Below are positions 1 through 10,597 of a stretch of 64,000 nt of DNA, one piece after another. Position numbers and translations under genes: made by a program. The stretch comes from Acorus gramineus (lineage: Eukaryota; Streptophyta; Magnoliopsida; Acorales; Acoraceae), in assembly GCA_030737835.1 (NCBI GenBank), contig CM060850.1:2011788-2075787 (forward strand), written 5' to 3'. The notes beneath the pieces are model-generated. The model saw only the letters and a program-made list of their open reading frames with translations. It did no database searches and had not been told where the DNA came from. Positions within the stretch are counted from its first letter, which is position 1. Every line of letters starts with the position of its first letter.

Positions 1-33
1 TGGTTATCCACAGCACAGACCAATGTAACCTAT

Positions 34-508
34 CTTTTTTAATTTATTTTTAAGTCTACGTAAATATACTATTTAAAAATCAATATTTCACTTCTTTATA
101 TTTATTTTTTAATCTTCATATTAAACTGTCTATTTGGCTTTTAATCCTTCCGTCAAGCGTCCGTTCATACACCGTTAATTTGTGAAATGTGATTTATTTT
201 TAAGTCCATGTAAATTATGTTATTTAGTGATTAGTCTCTCCCTTCTTCATATTTTACAGGGACTAGTCATTAAATAACATAGTTTACAGGGATTGATCAC
301 TAAATAACATAGTTTATAGGGACTTAAAAATAAAATCACATTTCACAAATTAACGGTGTATTAACGAACGTTTAACGGAGGGACTAAAAACTAAATAGAC
401 GGTTGAATATGGAGACTAAAAAATAAATATGAAGAAATGAGGGATCGATCCCTAAATGGGCATGTTTATAGTGACTTAAAATTAAAAATCCCTTTATATT
501 ATATATAT
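34..508. mobile_element. Foldback MITE, about 0.47 kb, two inverted arms
   Basis: The left arm (about 34-260) reappears inverted in the right arm (about 260-508). Both arms contain the words for 'accgttaatttgtgaaatg' and 'catgttatttagtga'. There is no coding capacity. Related copies are at 58081-58301 (one arm) and 62231-62505 (short complete copy with a perfect 9-bp target duplication), which suggests a Mutator-like foldback family. I could not find a convincing target duplication here, so the ends are approximate. Confidence 0.6.
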
Positions 509-584
509 GGACTACCTTCCTATATATATAAAAAAAAAACAAATAACATATGACTGATGATGTGACAATACCCCTATCTAATTT

Positions 585-1072
585 GTCAAGGCTAGGGCTG
601 TAACTCGGGCGGGTTGAGTTCGGATTGACCCCAATCCGAACCTAACCCGAATTCTAAACTATTCAAACCTAACCCGATCCAACCTGATTTTTAACCCGAA
701 TTAGACTAACCCGAACCCAACCCGCAATTAAATAGATCAATCCGACCCAACTGGATTTTTTAACATGATGTACAAATTAAATAAACCAACCCAACTCAAC
801 CCATAAGATTAGTTAGGTTTACCTAAAATTTGAACGGCCCAGATTAGGAGCTACAGAATGAACGACTATGATTTTTTTTAACTATTAGTTTACGGGTTTA
901 GGTTGGGTCGGATTGTGAGTGAGGCCAACCCGAACCCAATCCGATTTGTGAGTCAACCCGAATTAGTGAACCCGAACCCGATCCCGATTTGACCAACCCA
1001 ACCCATATAAAATTAGGTTCAATCCGTCGGGTTCAGATTCAACCCAACCCAAGTTGCAGCCCTAGCCAATGC
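585..1072. mobile_element. hAT-type MITE, copy A (element 593-1064)
   Basis: The 472-bp element starts TAGGGCTGTAACTCGGGCGG and ends with the inverted form (AAGTTGCAGCCCTA). Flanking 8-bp sequences GTCAAGGC and GCCAATGC match at 6 of 8 positions. A TAGGG start with an 8-bp target duplication is the hAT signature. The interior is dense in CCGAACCC/CCCAACCC words on one strand, perhaps subterminal transposase-binding arrays (inference). It has no transposase, so it is non-autonomous. A second copy in opposite orientation is at 8188-8544. Confidence 0.75.
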
Positions 1073-2530
1073 CCACTATACATAGACTACATTATATTTC
1101 ACAACCACCCCTGTTGTTTATCCACATTTTTTAATAAATTTGTGAGGTATCTAATGATTTTACAGATCCATTTTTCTGATTTTTATGAGTTTTAAAGAAG
1201 TTATATCGATTTTTTCAAAGAAAGAAAGTAAATTTAAAAGGATATTACTATAATTTATTATGTATAGTTTAAGGTTAACAACAAATCTAAATAGTTTCGG
1301 TTACCATAGATAATAAAATAAGTATTATCTAATAAAAGTATGGACATGGGGATTTAACAATTTTACACGAACCTTTTCTGATTTTCATAAGTTTATAGAA
1401 AACTATATAATTTTTTTCAAAAAATAAGCTCTCGCATGTTTTTTTTTAATGTAGAAGCACGGATCAAATTAAATCTAACACGATGATAACCGTTCGATCT
1501 TATTGAGACATTATGACTAAAATATTCTGTCCGATTTTAAAATTAAAATTACGATCAATGCAATTCTAATTTTTTATATTTTATAATTTAATTAAATTTT
1601 GTATTTTAAAATGTTATGGTCAGATGTCACTGTAAAGTTAAACAATCAAATTGTGACATAATTGGATCCCATAGAAGTACATTACCAAACAGGAATAACA
1701 CATAACCCATGATGTAACAATATTCAATCTAATTTGTCAAGACATGCTATATCACATGGACTGCATTCCACTTTCCACCACCACCCGCCGTTGTTATCTC
1801 CACATTATTTAATTCAGGAGCATAGAAGACCTGAACAAATTTTAACTCCTTTTCAAACAACTCTGGTTTTTTTTTTTTATTTATATGTATAAACTTCGTT
1901 TTGATGTTATACCCCGCTTAAAAGTTTAATTGCATACATACGCCTACAAAATCTCGTTGATGTGCACTTATACCATGAAATGACCATGATGACCTTTTTC
2001 AGTACTTTTTAAAGTGGTATAACTACAATTTATAAATGGTGTTGTGGGGTTAAAATTGTCTTCTTATGAGGCATGGTTAGATAATTAAACATGATTAAGT
2101 CGAAGAGGATGACACTTATCGACGGAAGGATATATATGCGAGTCAATGATGTTTTATAGGGGTGTTTGTGCAATTAGACCCTATGAGGCGGCTACCCCTA
2201 GCCATCCGAGGTAGCATGTTAATGTGTCAACTACGAACTCCTTTGGAACGCGATAGAGTGAATTTTGCTTTTCAAAAGGAAGATCTAGATTATTAAAAAG
2301 TTCATTAATTTTATACATAATTATATTCGTCAAAATTTGAATAAAAAATGAAGATAAATGATATCAGAACATTTAGATGGAACAAAATATCTTAATTTTT
2401 ATTTAAAAAATAGAATAACTGTGTGCAGTTTATCTCGATTATTTTTTTATACCAAACAGGAATAAACTGTTCTCTCACTTATTAATTCACATAATTACCC
2501 TTTATATCATCGTCCCGTTCCCAAATCATC
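1073..2530. other. AT-rich spacer upstream of the FMO gene with degenerate repeats
   Basis: No coding region is visible. Two short blocks are repeated: 1156-1225 resembles 1351-1430 (both read like 'ttttctgatttt.at.agttt'), and 1693-1825 resembles the sequence flanking the hAT MITE (541-592 joined to 1065-1140) but without the MITE. The last few hundred bases are the likely promoter of the FMO gene. Confidence 0.5.
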
Positions 2531-2533
2531 CCT

Positions 2534-2540
2534 TATAAAA
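2534..2540 (+). promoter_or_regulatory. Probable TATA box of the FMO gene
   Basis: TATAAAA lies 69 bp upstream of the ATG at 2609 in an otherwise C-rich context. This predicts a transcription start near 2565 and a short leader of about 45 nt. It was recognised by sequence and spacing only. Confidence 0.55.
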
Positions 2541-2608
2541 ACCCCCACCTCATGAATCATGACCAATCTAAAAAAAAAAAACAATATTTTTTTTCTAAGT
2601 AAAGACCA

Positions 2609-5600
2609 ATGGAGCGGAAGGTGGGCATAGTAGGAGCTGGCGTGAGCGGCCTCTTGGCGTGCAAGTACGCCTTGGAGAAGGGCCTCAACCCGATCGTCTT
2701 CGAAGCTGACCGAACCATCGGAGGCGTCTGGGCTCACACGGTTGAGTCGACCAGGCTCCAGACACCCAAAGCCTTCTACAGCTTCTCCGACTTTCCCTGG
2801 CCCGCCCACGTCAAGGACGATTTCCCCACCACCCACCAAGTCGTGGACTACCTCGACTCGTACGCGAGCCGCTTCGACCTCACCCGACACATCAAGTTCA
2901 ACACTCGAGTCCTGCAGATCGAATACCTCGGCGTCGGAGACGACGAGATCCTCTCTTGGGATCTCTGGTCCGGCGCCGGCGAGGCCTTCCATCCTGGTGG
3001 CAAGTGGCAGATCACAGTCCAAGACACCACAGCTGATCTACAATATGTACAGGTGGGGGTGGTGGGGGTGTCTGGATCCTATCAGATTTAGTCAGTCTCA
3101 AGTGTTCTTATGTTTTGAACTGTTAGATGTACGAAGTGGAGTTCGTAGTACTGAGCGTGGGACGCTTCAGTGGACTCCCGAACGTGCCGAGTTTTCCCCC
3201 AAACGGAGGCCCGGACGTGTTCCGTGGGGAGGTGATTCACGCCATGGACTACTCGAACATGGACAACGATGACGCGGCGAGATTCGTGAAGGGGAAACGC
3301 ATCACGGTCGTCGGGTTTTTGAAATCGGCGCTGGACATCGCGGCGGAGTGCGCGAGAGCGAATGGTTATGATAAAGAAGATTGTTATGTGTTTATATGTT
3401 TGGATTTGTGGTTTTGAACTGGTTGATTTTTTTTGTTGATTTTGATAGGGGTGGAGCGACCGTGCACGATGATATGCAGGACCCCGCGTTGGCTGATACC
3501 GGACTACAATGCCTGGGGAGTCCCTTTCGTGATGTTCTACCTTAGTCGATTCTCGGAGCTTCTCGTTCACAAGCCCGGTGAGGGTGTCTTGCTTGCGCTG
3601 CTTGCGAGCTTCTTATCTCCTCTGGTGAGATATTTATGACCCGAGTCTGGATCCAATCAGGTCTAGTACTTACTATTGGCATCGAACTGCATATCGTATG
3701 AGTGTGTAGTTCGATTGATATACTGTGTAGTTCGATACTGATAGTATTGATGATACCTAAGCTTGATTAGATCCAGACTCCTATGACTCCTCCAACACAC
3801 AGTTTTAACTTTTTTTATTATCTAATGGGTAGCTATAAACAGAACAAATTTCTATTCGTCAAACTATGCAATTATTATTATCATTAATATTTGGATATTT
3901 GCTTATTGATGTATCATGTTTTCGTAATAGAAATTAGACTTAGTTATTGTTGCATATAAAAGTTTAATTTAGCCAGTTTTTTTTTTTTTTAAATTAATCA
4001 TCAGAATACATATTAGAAACACAGTTTAATTATCTTCTTATTTTTATTGTGTTAATCTTATATCATGTTCGAATACAAAACTCTTGTTGACTATTTTGTC
4101 AGGACATGAACATTGTTACTATAACTGTTCTTCTCATTTAAAATAACTTTTGAAAATAATTCTTGAGAGATACCACTTTTTGTTTACAAACTTAAAAATT
4201 TATTTTTCTGTCTTTCTGCTTCTATCAAAGAGGTGATAGTTGAGGGTGATTGGAAAAATGTTTGATGTAAATATAATTTTTTGTTATAACCCAATCTCTG
4301 AAGGTTGTATTTAATAAACGTTGTCCGTGACTGGTGAATGTGAAACAAATGGTTTTGGTTGGTTGAGGCTGGCCTACAGTACTAAGTACCAACGAGCATC
4401 TTCTATAAATATAAATAAATTCTTAAATGGGGACCATTTTTTTTTTTTTTTCATAAATGGGGACCATATTTGTCTGTACACAACGTGATTTTTGTCAGAG
4501 ATCTAAACGAAGGATGTCCCAATATCCCACGTATCCCTCTGAAAGTGAGTGGATGAAACTTGTGGAATTGAATTAGAACATTAATATTTTTACTAAATGC
4601 ATGACCTAGTCTGGCTTCCTCATTTTTTATTTATGGAAACCAGTGCTATGTTTTACAAATGAATTTTTAAATGTTATGTAGGACAATAATAAAGCTAAGT
4701 TGTCAATTATAAATAAACAAAATTGAAATTTAAGAATAAAAAAATACATCTGCATAGTAGACGGTGATTACATTTTTTTTTTTTTTTAAATTCACACAGA
4801 TGTGAGGACCAGTTTTATAATTAAAATTGATTCACTACTGATTTTAAAATTAAAAACAGGGTTAAAAATAAAAATTGTCCCATGTTTCGTGAAGTCTAAA
4901 CTAATGAAGAATGCCATGCAACATTGTCATCTAGAGATGGTTTTTCTCCAAATTCGTGGAGAGCTACCTCTTATGGACATTTCCATTGAAGAAGTACGGC
5001 GTGATACCGAACCATAGATTCGCCGAAGCCTTCACATCTTGTCAGCTCGCGATACTGCCAAAGAATTTCTACGAGATGGTCGAGGAGGGGAGCATCGTAT
5101 TGAAGAAGTCAGAGTCTTTCAGGTTCTGCGAGAAGGGTGTGATTGTAGATGGAGACGGAGAGGACGCGCTGCTGGAGACGGATCTCGTGATCCTCGCCAC
5201 CGGTTACAAAGGCGATCAGAAGCTCAAAGACATCTTCAAATCCGCTGCTTTTGGAGAGGCGGTGGTGGGGACATCAGTTTCAACTGTTCCGTTGTATAGG
5301 TACGTGTTTCTATTGACACTTTTAAAAAGTCTCCTTTGAATATGTGTTCAGTTGTTTGGAAAGCAAAAAAATTCTAAACAGATCCAAATACCTTTTAATG
5401 TTTTTAGCTTATCTTCTTACTTTTTTTTACTCAAACATACGGTGACACATTGTTTTTCAAAGCTTGAAAAGGTAAGATTTTAATAACCCCACCGGTTACT
5501 AAGCCTTTCCAAAATCATCAATATTTTTAGGTTTATAGTTTTAATATTTTGATTTTAAGTGTAAAATCAGAAGGAGCCTTTCCAAAAAAAAAAAAAAATT

Positions 5601-6639
5601 CATTTTCTTTTTCAATTGATTTTCATTGAAATTGATTTTGGAGGTTTGTTGATGCACAATCTTGGATGAAAAACACAATAAAGTTAAAGAATTTGGATCC
5701 TAGCTAGAGAAATTGATGGAAATTTAATTATAACAAAGTAATAAAAGAGAGAAACTTTTCCCTGCCACGTTTTAAACCAAAACATTTAATCATTCCCTTT
5801 TGAAACTAATCACCACAATTGAATTTTGCTGTTATAAAACGAACTTTTTTAGACTTCTATCTTTGTACTTCAACATTTGGTTTTATATTCTGGTAAGAGT
5901 CAACAAAGCACTTTTATGAAAAAGCTTATTCAAAATACCATTTTCCACAACCAATCATTTTAATCAAGTGAAAAACCATATAACCCTTTGCAAACAGTTC
6001 GATATCCATATAAATCTCTGACTCTTCTTGAAGTCAAAATAATCCTATAAAAACACTTATGTAAATTAAAATAGCTCTATAAGTTAAATTTACATGTTCT
6101 ACGATTATTCTATTAGATTAACTGTGATTAAAAACACAGTACGTCAAAAAAATATTTAAAATGTGTTAAAATCTCCTACAAATGATCATATAAATATCGA
6201 GCAGTTTACAGGGGGCGGTTATATGAATCTTTCCTTTTAATCAATTAAGAGCATAAACTAAAGAGGGGCCAATTTTAAACCATGAAGGGAGTGCATTCAT
6301 CCGCGCATACCGCAACTGGCGATCATCGGATACTCGGAGAGCCTGTCGAACATGTACACGTCTGAGATGCGGTGTCGCTGGCTCGCGCACTTCCTGGATG
6401 GAGAATTCAAACTGCCCAGCATACGCGCCATGGAAGAGGACATCAAGGGTTGGGAACAGTACATGAAACGCTATTCCGGGGACGGGTACAGGAGGTCTTG
6501 CGTGGGTGCCCTCCACGTTTGGTACAATGACCAGCTCTGCAAGGACATGGGTTGGAACCATAGGAGGAAAAATGGGTTCCTTGCCGACTGGCTCGTGCCG
6601 TATGGACCCATCGATTATGATGGACCCTCCCCAAAGTGA
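2609..6639 (+). CDS. Flavin-containing monooxygenase (plant FMO1-like), 5 exons
   Basis: Exons 2609-3052, 3127-3364, 3449-3624, 4935-5299 and 6288-6639, all with GT-AG introns, give 1575 nt (524 aa), close to the usual 500-530 aa. The FAD-binding glycine motif GAGVSG is at residues 8-13. The FMO signature [11 protein letters not shown] is at 180-190, an NADPH-site motif [10 protein letters not shown] at 209-218, and LATGY at 373-377. The C-terminus ends in the conserved [20 protein letters not shown] block. Such enzymes use NADPH and oxygen to oxygenate nitrogen or sulfur; Arabidopsis FMO1 makes N-hydroxypipecolic acid in systemic immunity. The substrate here cannot be told from sequence, and the best match from memory is the 'probable flavin-containing monooxygenase 1' subgroup. 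The start codon is the first ATG after a TATA box. No coding lesion is seen. Introns 3 and 4 are long and AT-rich, and intron 4 carries a MITE. Confidence 0.92.
3625..4934 (+). other. Intron 3 of the FMO gene
   Basis: This 1.3-kb AT-rich intron runs from CTG|gtgaga to tctag|AGATGG. It contains poly-T tracts near 3980, 4440 and 4770 and no recognisable element or gene. Confidence 0.7.
5958..6243. mobile_element. Mutator-like MITE in FMO intron 4 (element 5967-6234)
   Basis: A 268-bp near-palindrome is flanked by a perfect 9-bp direct repeat, TTTTAATCA, at 5958-5966 and 6235-6243. The arms carry the family word 'ccatataaccc' and its inverse 'ggttatatga'. Relatives lie at 36956-37499, 41197-41618, 13797-13910/16025-16131 and 40884-41196. 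A 9-bp duplication with long inverted arms points to the Mutator superfamily. The element ends 53 bp before the exon 5 acceptor. Confidence 0.85.
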
Positions 6640-6936
6640 AATATATTTGTATTGGATGGTTTTGTTTCACTAGGAAGCTAGGTTCGCATGTGACAATAAA
6701 GGGGATGTTTTTTTTTTTTTTTCTTTCAAAAATCTATATAACATCCTGATTGTTTGGGTTATATTGATATACTCTTTGCTGTTAACATCTTGAAATTGTG
6801 GTTAGATTAATTTAACCACGCATGGTTAAATATTGAATATATTATTATATGTATTGATTGGATCTTTGGATGGTTTTTTTTTTTGTTTTCACTTGGAAGC
6901 TATAATCGCACATGACAATAAAGTGGGACAACTTTT

Positions 6937-8010
6937 TTTAAAATTGGGGAAATTAATTAGAGGTTTTGAGGATACTTCTGTAATAACAATAGATACCTTG
7001 ATTTTTTCTTGTTTTCTTTAGGTCCATAAGTTAGTGGTGGTATTTTGTTTAGGTTCTTCCATTCAACTTCTATCCATTCTATTTTTTTTCTCTCCTTTTT
7101 ACCCCTAAGTAAACATCATTTGCCTTTCTATCTCCTCCAACATCTCCCTTTCTCCCACAAATAACTCAACAAGTTGTGAGACTACCTCCACCAGCCCCCT
7201 ATTGCGCCGATTTTGACCCCAATGCCGATCACGCCCCCCGATCGTCTCCCGCGTCCCATCTGCGAGCCCAACCCCCTTCTCGCGACTCCGTCCGTAAGCC
7301 TAATCCTCTCTTGCAACCCTCGTCTGCGAGCCTAACCCCCTCTCGCGACCCGTACGCGAGCCTGACCCCCTTTCGCGAGCTCAACCCTCTCTCGTGACCA
7401 CCATCCGTGAGCCTAACATGTTACAGGTATAACAATGTACAAAATGAGTGTAACAGTGTACACAGTGTAACACACATAACCTGTAACATGTATAATAGTG
7501 TATACATTGCGCATAACAGTGTACATAATGTAACACAAAATCTGATATCTGTAAAAGGTATAATAGTGTACACAATGTGCGTAACAGTGTACGCAGTGTA
7601 ACACACACAATCTGTAACAGGTATAACGGTGTATATATTAGGAATAACAGTGTGCACAGTATAACACAAAACCGGGAGACGGCTCGCGAGACACGGTCGG
7701 GAGAGGTCAGGGGGAGCGATCAGCGTTGGGGTTGAGATCGGTGCAATGGAGGGCTGGTGGAGGTGATCTTACATCTTGTTGAGTTGTTTGGGGGAGAAAG
7801 AGAGAGGTTGGAGGAATTAGAGATGCAATTTATGTTCACTTGAGGGTAAAAGAGGGAGAAAAAAATAGAATGCATGGAAGTTGGATGGAATGACGTAAAT
7901 AAAATACCACCGCTAACTTAGAGACCTAAAGAAAACAAGAAAAAGTTAAGGGACTCATTTTTTTACAAAGGTGTCCCCAGGAATTTTTAATTAATTTTCC
8001 CTTTAAAATT
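6937..8010. mobile_element. Mutator-like foldback element with internal minisatellite (6946-8001)
   Basis: The 1056-bp element is flanked by a perfect 9-bp repeat TTTAAAATT (6937-6945 and 8002-8010). Its ends are GGGGAAATTAATTA and TTAATTAATTTTCCC. The arms pair over about 230 bp (for example 'tcttgttttctttaggtcc' near 7007 with its inverse near 7925). The core is GC-rich with repeated 'gcgagcctaaccccc' words (7260-7410), then a tandem repeat (7424-7672). The frames rich in Cys, Tyr and Val in this core are by-products of the repeat, not genes. Confidence 0.85.
7424..7672. repeat. Minisatellite, about 4 copies of a 62-bp unit
   Basis: Units begin near 7424, 7486, 7550 and 7613 with 'tgtaacaggtataa(c/t)' and share 'taacagtgtac.cagtgtaacacac'. 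Copies differ by point changes and short indels. The block is confined to the middle of the foldback element. Confidence 0.85.
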
Positions 8011-8179
8011 TTTATTATGTTTTATGTGAATGATATTGGAGTATATTTCATTATTGGAAAAATATCCAAAAAAAAATTATCTGAGTATTGGAAATATCAA
8101 ATTATTCATTTTTAAAAATTGTGAATAGAAAGTCTTTTTTTTTGCAATTTTAGAAAGTGAAATGACTTGATTACTGTTA

Positions 8180-8552
8180 TGTAGTCTTAGGGATGCAACT
8201 TGGGTATGGTTGAACCCGAACCCAACGACTTGAACCCGATTTTTACATGGGTTGGGTTGACCAAATCGGGTTCGGGTTCGGGTTAGCCAATTCGGGTTGA
8301 CTCATAAATCGGGTTGGGTTCGGGTTGGCCTCACTCATAACCCGACCCAACCCGAACCCGTAAATTAATAGTTAAAAAAAAATTTCATGGTTGTTCATTC
8401 TGTAGCTTCTAATCTAGGTAGTCCAAATTTTAGGTAAACCTAACTAATCTTACATGTTGGGTCGGGTTGATTTATTTAATTTGCAAATTATGTTAGAAAT
8501 TCGGTTTGGGTTCTGGTTGACCACCCGCCCGAGTTGCAGCCCTATGTTGTCT
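8180..8552. mobile_element. hAT-type MITE, copy B (element 8188-8544)
   Basis: This 357-bp relative of the element at 593-1064 lies in the opposite orientation. It starts TAGGGATGCAACTTGGG and ends GAGTTGCAGCCCTA. Flanking octamers TGTAGTCT and TGTTGTCT match at 7 of 8 positions. It shares the distinctive inner block 'gtaaacctaactaatctta' with copy A. It is shorter than copy A in the subterminal repeat zone. Confidence 0.8.
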
Positions 8553-8763
8553 ACTATTTAAATATTAACACACATATTTAATTGTTTAACATTCCATAAT
8601 ATATATATTTTTAAATCCCATAATATTAATAAATTATAAAATATTTCTAGATATTTCTAAATTTATAAAAAAATTGGAGCACTTATATATGTTTAATAAT
8701 ATACAAAAAAAAATCTTTATACAAGACATTTATAAGATGTATATATATATAAAATTTAAATAG

Positions 8764-10128
8764 TTAGAGCATCTCCAAAAGACTTAAAACCCACCTCCAA
8801 AAGCCTCCTCACACCTAGGTCTGTCAACGGATCAGGTCCAAGTCGGGTCAAGGTGGACCCGGACCCGACCCGTGGCAAAACCCGCGGCGGGTCATTGGAA
8901 ATGTGAACCCGGAACCGAATATGGTTAATAAAAAGAAAAGGGAGAGCTCTTGAATTTGTTTGCCTTATCATCCTATTAGGAAAATTTTGTATAAAATATT
9001 AGTTTTGAGTTTTCTAAACTGGTGTCTTGACATTATATTTGAACATATTTTTATAAAATTCAAAACAATAAACTCTAACATATAACATTCGAAGCAAACA
9101 AAAATCTAAACAATAACAATGAACTAAAAGGGATAGCTAATGGTTATTTATGTCGCAAAGTAAATGTTCAAAACAATAAACACTACATATTAACTTAAAT
9201 AACATTCAAAACAATAAACATTAACATATTAACATAAACAATAAACATAAATCATGCAACAAACCAATTAATTATACAAATTCAAAAGTTAATAAGGCCT
9301 GTCAACGGATGAGTTTGGTTGGTTATGGGTTATGAATTATAGGCTTGGTTATGGACTTATGGATACAAAAATGAGTTAAAACTTATACTTGTAATTTGAT
9401 AAATAAGAAAAAAAATTATGGATCAACTAATACTAATAGTTTTATAATATATGAGCATATATTAATAAAATAGTTGGATCTCAAGTCCAATGGGTCGGGG
9501 CAGGGTGACCCGGACCTGACCCGTTTGTATGTTCGGGTCCAAATCAGATCGAGTATATTACATATGTAATCGGGTCCGGGTCTGGACCCAACCCGTTGAC
9601 AGGCCTACTCACACCCCTCCCTCACTACATTTTTCCCTAAGACACTCTCTATGGGTGGAGAACCAAATTCATTCCTTATTTCCATAAAAGACTATATTGT
9701 CTCATTTCCCTTCTTTCATTTTTTTTGTTTCTTTATGTGAGCATGTTAGGTATTTCCATACATGAAATTTTTTCTATTCATTATTAATAATTATTTTTAT
9801 TATAAATAATTTTTTGTTTATTTTTCAGGTTTTTGAAAATTTTAATTTACTTTTAATTAATTTATATTCATTATTAATAATTTGTATTTAAATAATTTTT
9901 TTTCCAAATCAATATTTGATAGATTTTTAAATATATTTTTATTCATTTGATATTTGGACATCTTGTAATTTATAGATATGAATTGCTTATTTGGAATGAA
10001 AATAAGGTAAAAATGAGGAGGCTTTTGGACTTTGGAGTGATAAAAAAAAAGGCCCTCCATGTCATAGGGAGTCTTTTTTTTTCTAACAATGTAAGGAAAC
10101 ATTTGGGAGGTTGTTGGAGATGCTCTTA
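8764..10128. mobile_element. Tourist/PIF-Harbinger-type MITE (8767-10125), host of a nested hAT element
   Basis: The ends GAGCATCTCCAA and TTGGAGATGCTC are exact inverted repeats, flanked by TTA on both sides (8764-8766 and 10126-10128). A 3-bp TTA target duplication is the PIF/Harbinger signature. Without the nested element at 8816-9607 and one copy of its target duplication it would be about 560 bp. It has no transposase. Confidence 0.85.
8808..9615. mobile_element. Nested hAT-type MITE (8816-9607) with perfect 8-bp duplication
   Basis: CTCACACC is repeated exactly at 8808-8815 and 9608-9615. The ends are TAGGTCTGTCAACGG and CCGTTGACAGGCCTA. Subterminal zones are rich in GGGTCCGGGTC words. 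An extra inner end, AAGGCCTGTCAACGG, begins near 9295, so the element looks composite, with a third generation insertion or an internal end duplication. No coding capacity is seen. Confidence 0.85.
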
Positions 10129-10597
10129 GGAAAAAATAAAAATACCCACAAAATCTCTTAAAAGTTAGACATACCCAAATTAACCACTTTTAAAAATTAT
10201 ACAAAAAAGTCTAATTTCACAATTTTAAAAACTAAAAAGACAACCATACCCTTATGTAATTAGATGCTTCAAATGCCCCTAACCTTGTTAGATTATTCCA
10301 TACCAAAGTCGTATTTTTACTATAAAACCACAATTTCTCTCTATATGACCCAAACCAATCCCTTTCTCGCGACTGTTAAAAAAAAAAAAAAAAAAGCCTA
10401 AACCCTAGCCGTTGATTTGCACTTCGTATTTAGATAACATTTTTCTTATAATAAATTATGAATTTGATTTTTTTTTTACATAATTTGATCTAAGAGATTG
10501 TTGTTTAAATTTTTTTCATATGTTTTGTTATTATATATCATATTGTGTGTTTTTAATATCTTATTTTATGTTTTCTTTTCATTTTTTAGTGTGTATG

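Noticed and set aside
590-1064. Telomere-like repeats (CCCGAACCC, CCCAACCC)
   Set aside because: The words are not in the regular plant telomere unit (TTTAGGG) and are bounded by hAT ends with a target duplication.
2507-3022. 171-codon frame antisense to FMO exon 1
   Set aside because: Shadow of the GC-rich FMO exon, with no family resemblance.
7381-7669. Several Cys/Tyr/Val/Thr-rich frames of 60-80 codons
   Set aside because: Produced by the 62-bp minisatellite; they repeat with the unit and exist in several frames at once.
7424-7672. CRISPR-like array
   Set aside because: Four contiguous 62-bp units without spacers, in a plant nuclear transposon.
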